A DNA stretch of 6,182 nucleotides from an uncultured Cocleimonas sp. (GTDB lineage: Bacteria > Pseudomonadota > Gammaproteobacteria > Thiotrichales > Thiotrichaceae): positions 1-6,182 of the forward strand of contig CALJIH010000309.1 in assembly GCA_937974135.1 (NCBI GenBank), in the 5' to 3' direction. The stretch's first letter is position 1, and each line of letters opens with the position of its first letter. The notes under the pieces are model-generated. The model saw only the letters and a list, made by a program, of their open reading frames with translations, had not been told where the DNA came from and made no database searches. Positions 5,071 through 6,182 of the stretch are shown here, one piece after another. The translations under genes were made by a program, and so were the position numbers.

Positions 5071-5656
5071 TTACGTGAGTATCAAAATCAATATCGTCAG
5101 CCCACTCATCTGTTTCGGTGGCTTGTTTTAACCGCACATAATGTTCGGCTGAATATTTAAGGTATTTCTTTTCTTTATCAGTAAGTTCGCGCACTTTTCT
5201 CGCAGGGTTTCCAATCCAAAGATAACCACTTTCCAGAGTTTTGCGCGGAGGTACTACGCTACCCGCTGCTATCATGGTTTCTGACTCCACTATTGTGCCA
5301 TCCATAACAATCGCTCCCATACCCACTAATACACGATCTTGAATCTCGCAGGCGTGAAGTAAGGCTTTGTGACCCACCGTTACATCGTCACCAATAACTA
5401 AGGCGTATCCCGTTTGAGCAGCTCCAATTTTTTCGCTGTGCTCATTAGGGTCATGCGATACGTGCAAAACTGACGCATCTTGAATATTGGTGCGTTTTCC
5501 AATTTTTATCGTATTAACATCTCCTCGAATCACGGTCATCGGCCAAACCGAACTTTCTTCACCGATGTCAACTTGCCCGCTGACTAGAGCTGTTTCATCA
5601 ACATAAGCATTTTTGTGGATTTTAGGATTGTGTGTTTGGAATCTTCTGATAGTCAT
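5063..5656 (-). CDS. Gamma-class carbonic anhydrase family protein (YrdA/PaaY type)
   Basis: 197 residues, a typical length. A left-handed beta-helix of hexapeptide repeats with the gamma carbonic anhydrase signature: WPMTVIRGDV (38-47, Arg44 and Asp46), RTNIQDASVLHV (55-66), GDDVTVGHKALLHAC (89-103) and LVGMGAIVMDG. The three metal-binding histidines are His65, His96 and His101. The helix is followed by GNPARKVRELTDKE and a C-terminal alpha helix, as in E. coli YrdA. Members bind zinc or iron as trimers; many show little CO2 hydration activity, so the true reaction is not assured. It is cytoplasmic, with no signal peptide. The ATG at 5656 fits the family start; an AAGG lies about 13 bases upstream, rather far. 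It lies downstream of the kinase gene on the same strand, separated by 46 bases holding repeat copy 3. Confidence 0.94.
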   Translation of the reverse strand: MTIRRFQTHNPKIHKNAYVDETALVSGQVDIGEESSVWPMTVIRGDVNTIKIGKRTNIQDASVLHVSHDPNEHSEKIGAAQTGYALVIGDDVTVGHKALLHACEIQDRVLVGMGAIVMDGTIVESETMIAAGSVVPPRKTLESGYLWIGNPARKVRELTDKEKKYLKYSAEHYVRLKQATETDEWADDIDFDTHVNR

Positions 5657-5671
5657 TTATTTAAACTAACC

Positions 5672-5699
5672 TTAAAAGTGGCAAAAAGTAGGGGGGTGT
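5672..5699 (+). repeat. G-rich intergenic repeat, copy 3
   Basis: It reads TTAAAAGT, GGC, then AAAAAGTAGGGGGGTGT. The core AAAAGTAGGGGGGTGT (5684-5699) is identical to copies 1 and 2, and a second AAAAGT (5674-5679) lies ten bases upstream, as in copy 1. It fills most of the gap between two minus-strand genes, ending three bases from the kinase stop codon and 16 bases from the carbonic anhydrase start. The repeat is on the plus strand, so here it opposes the genes. Confidence 0.85.
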
Positions 5700-5702
5700 A
5701 CT

Positions 5703-6182
5703 TTAAACCGTTTTAAATACAATTTTTGCAATTAAACCCGGCTTATTATTGCCAAGTATAATATCAGCATTGTGTAAATCCACCACTGCTTTGACTAAAC
5801 TCAAACCTAGTCCATTGCCTTCAGTGCTGCGTGCGCTATCTAGTCGATGGAAACGTTTGAATACATTTTCGTGTTCTGTTTCGGGGATGCCATCACCTTG
5901 ATCACTGATAATGACTTCAACGTCTTTTTTAGTAGAAAGCTGTGCGCTCAAGCTAACTGTACTTTTGGCAGGCGAGTATTTGAAGGCATTGTCCAACAGA
6001 TTGGTGAAAAGCTGGGCGATCAGCTGCTTATTACCATTTAAGTTTAGGTCCTCATCCATTTTATAATTCCACTCGATGTCATTTTCGCTGGCAACAAGTT
6101 CGTAAATATCAGATAAATCATTGAGTAAATCTTTTAAGGAAAACTCCGACCAATCTTTGCGCGGCTCCCCTGATTCTATTTG
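5703..6182 (-). CDS. Sensor histidine kinase, C-terminal part (5' end beyond window)
   Basis: The frame runs off the right edge; 159 residues are visible, including the stretch QIESGEPRKDWSEFSL (the linker after the phosphoacceptor domain) that precedes the internal ATG at 6059. The ATP-binding domain is complete: N-box NLLDNAFKYSP, G1 box DQGDGIPE, F-box VFKRFHR and G2 box GNGLGLSLVK. The order is that of HPK1-type kinases with HisKA plus HATPase_c (QseC/PmrB-like). The phosphoacceptor histidine, sensor domain and any partner response regulator lie outside the window, so the signal cannot be told. It ends three bases before repeat copy 3 and may be cotranscribed with the carbonic anhydrase gene. 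Confidence 0.95.
   Translation of the reverse strand, partial: QIESGEPRKDWSEFSLKDLLNDLSDIYELVASENDIEWNYKMDEDLNLNGNKQLIAQLFTNLLDNAFKYSPAKSTVSLSAQLSTKKDVEVIISDQGDGIPETEHENVFKRFHRLDSARSTEGNGLGLSLVKAVVDLHNADIILGNNKPGLIAKIVFKTV

Noticed and set aside
5847..6041. 64-codon plus frame over the kinase gene
   Set aside because: Antisense to the ATP-binding motifs of the kinase; no independent support.

Overview
The window is an AT-rich chromosomal stretch, most likely from a gammaproteobacterium. The transporter closely resembles E. coli YdcO/BenE, the hexapeptide protein resembles YrdA, and there is a textbook CRP-type palindrome with an outer-membrane-type lipoprotein. I cannot name the genus. No RNA genes, CRISPR array, intact insertion sequence or phage genes are visible.

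Layout, left to right. (1) Bases 2-943 (+) hold the 3' part of a secreted-looking multidomain protein ending in two tandem Microcystis viridis lectin (MVL)-type mannan-binding repeats, followed by an intrinsic terminator. (2) Bases 1126-1623 (+) encode a two-helix DUF2244 membrane protein. (3) Bases 1804-2919 (+) encode a BenE-family benzoate/H+ symporter whose real N-terminus must lie upstream of the first canonical start codon. (4) Bases 2991-3725 (-) encode a glycine-zipper lipoprotein with a very His/Arg/Tyr-rich tail; its probable terminator overlaps the end of the transporter gene. (5) Bases 3726-4081 are a 356-base spacer holding two inverted repeats, a possible 38-codon small ORF with a very strong ribosome binding site, a copy of a G-rich repeat and a TATAAT box. 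(6) Two thioredoxin-fold genes follow on +: a cytoplasmic CxxC thioredoxin-like protein (4082-4450) and an exported glutaredoxin-like protein (4533-5051) behind a CRP-like site at class II spacing. (7) On the minus strand lie a gamma-class carbonic anhydrase-like protein (5063-5656) and the C-terminal part of a sensor histidine kinase (5703-6182, running off the right edge).

The genes do not form one pathway; this looks like a mosaic of small independent transcription units. Envelope and redox functions recur: lectin, membrane protein, transporter, lipoprotein and two CxxC proteins.

The most striking non-genic signal is a 27-28 base element in three intergenic gaps (about 1638-1665, 4008-4035 and 5672-5699). 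All copies lie on the + strand whatever the direction of the flanking genes. Each has an invariant 16-base core, AAAAGTAGGGGGGTGT, preceded one helical turn upstream by a second A-tract. I do not recognise it. The best candidates are a dispersed uptake-signal-like or strand-polar element, or a regulator site.
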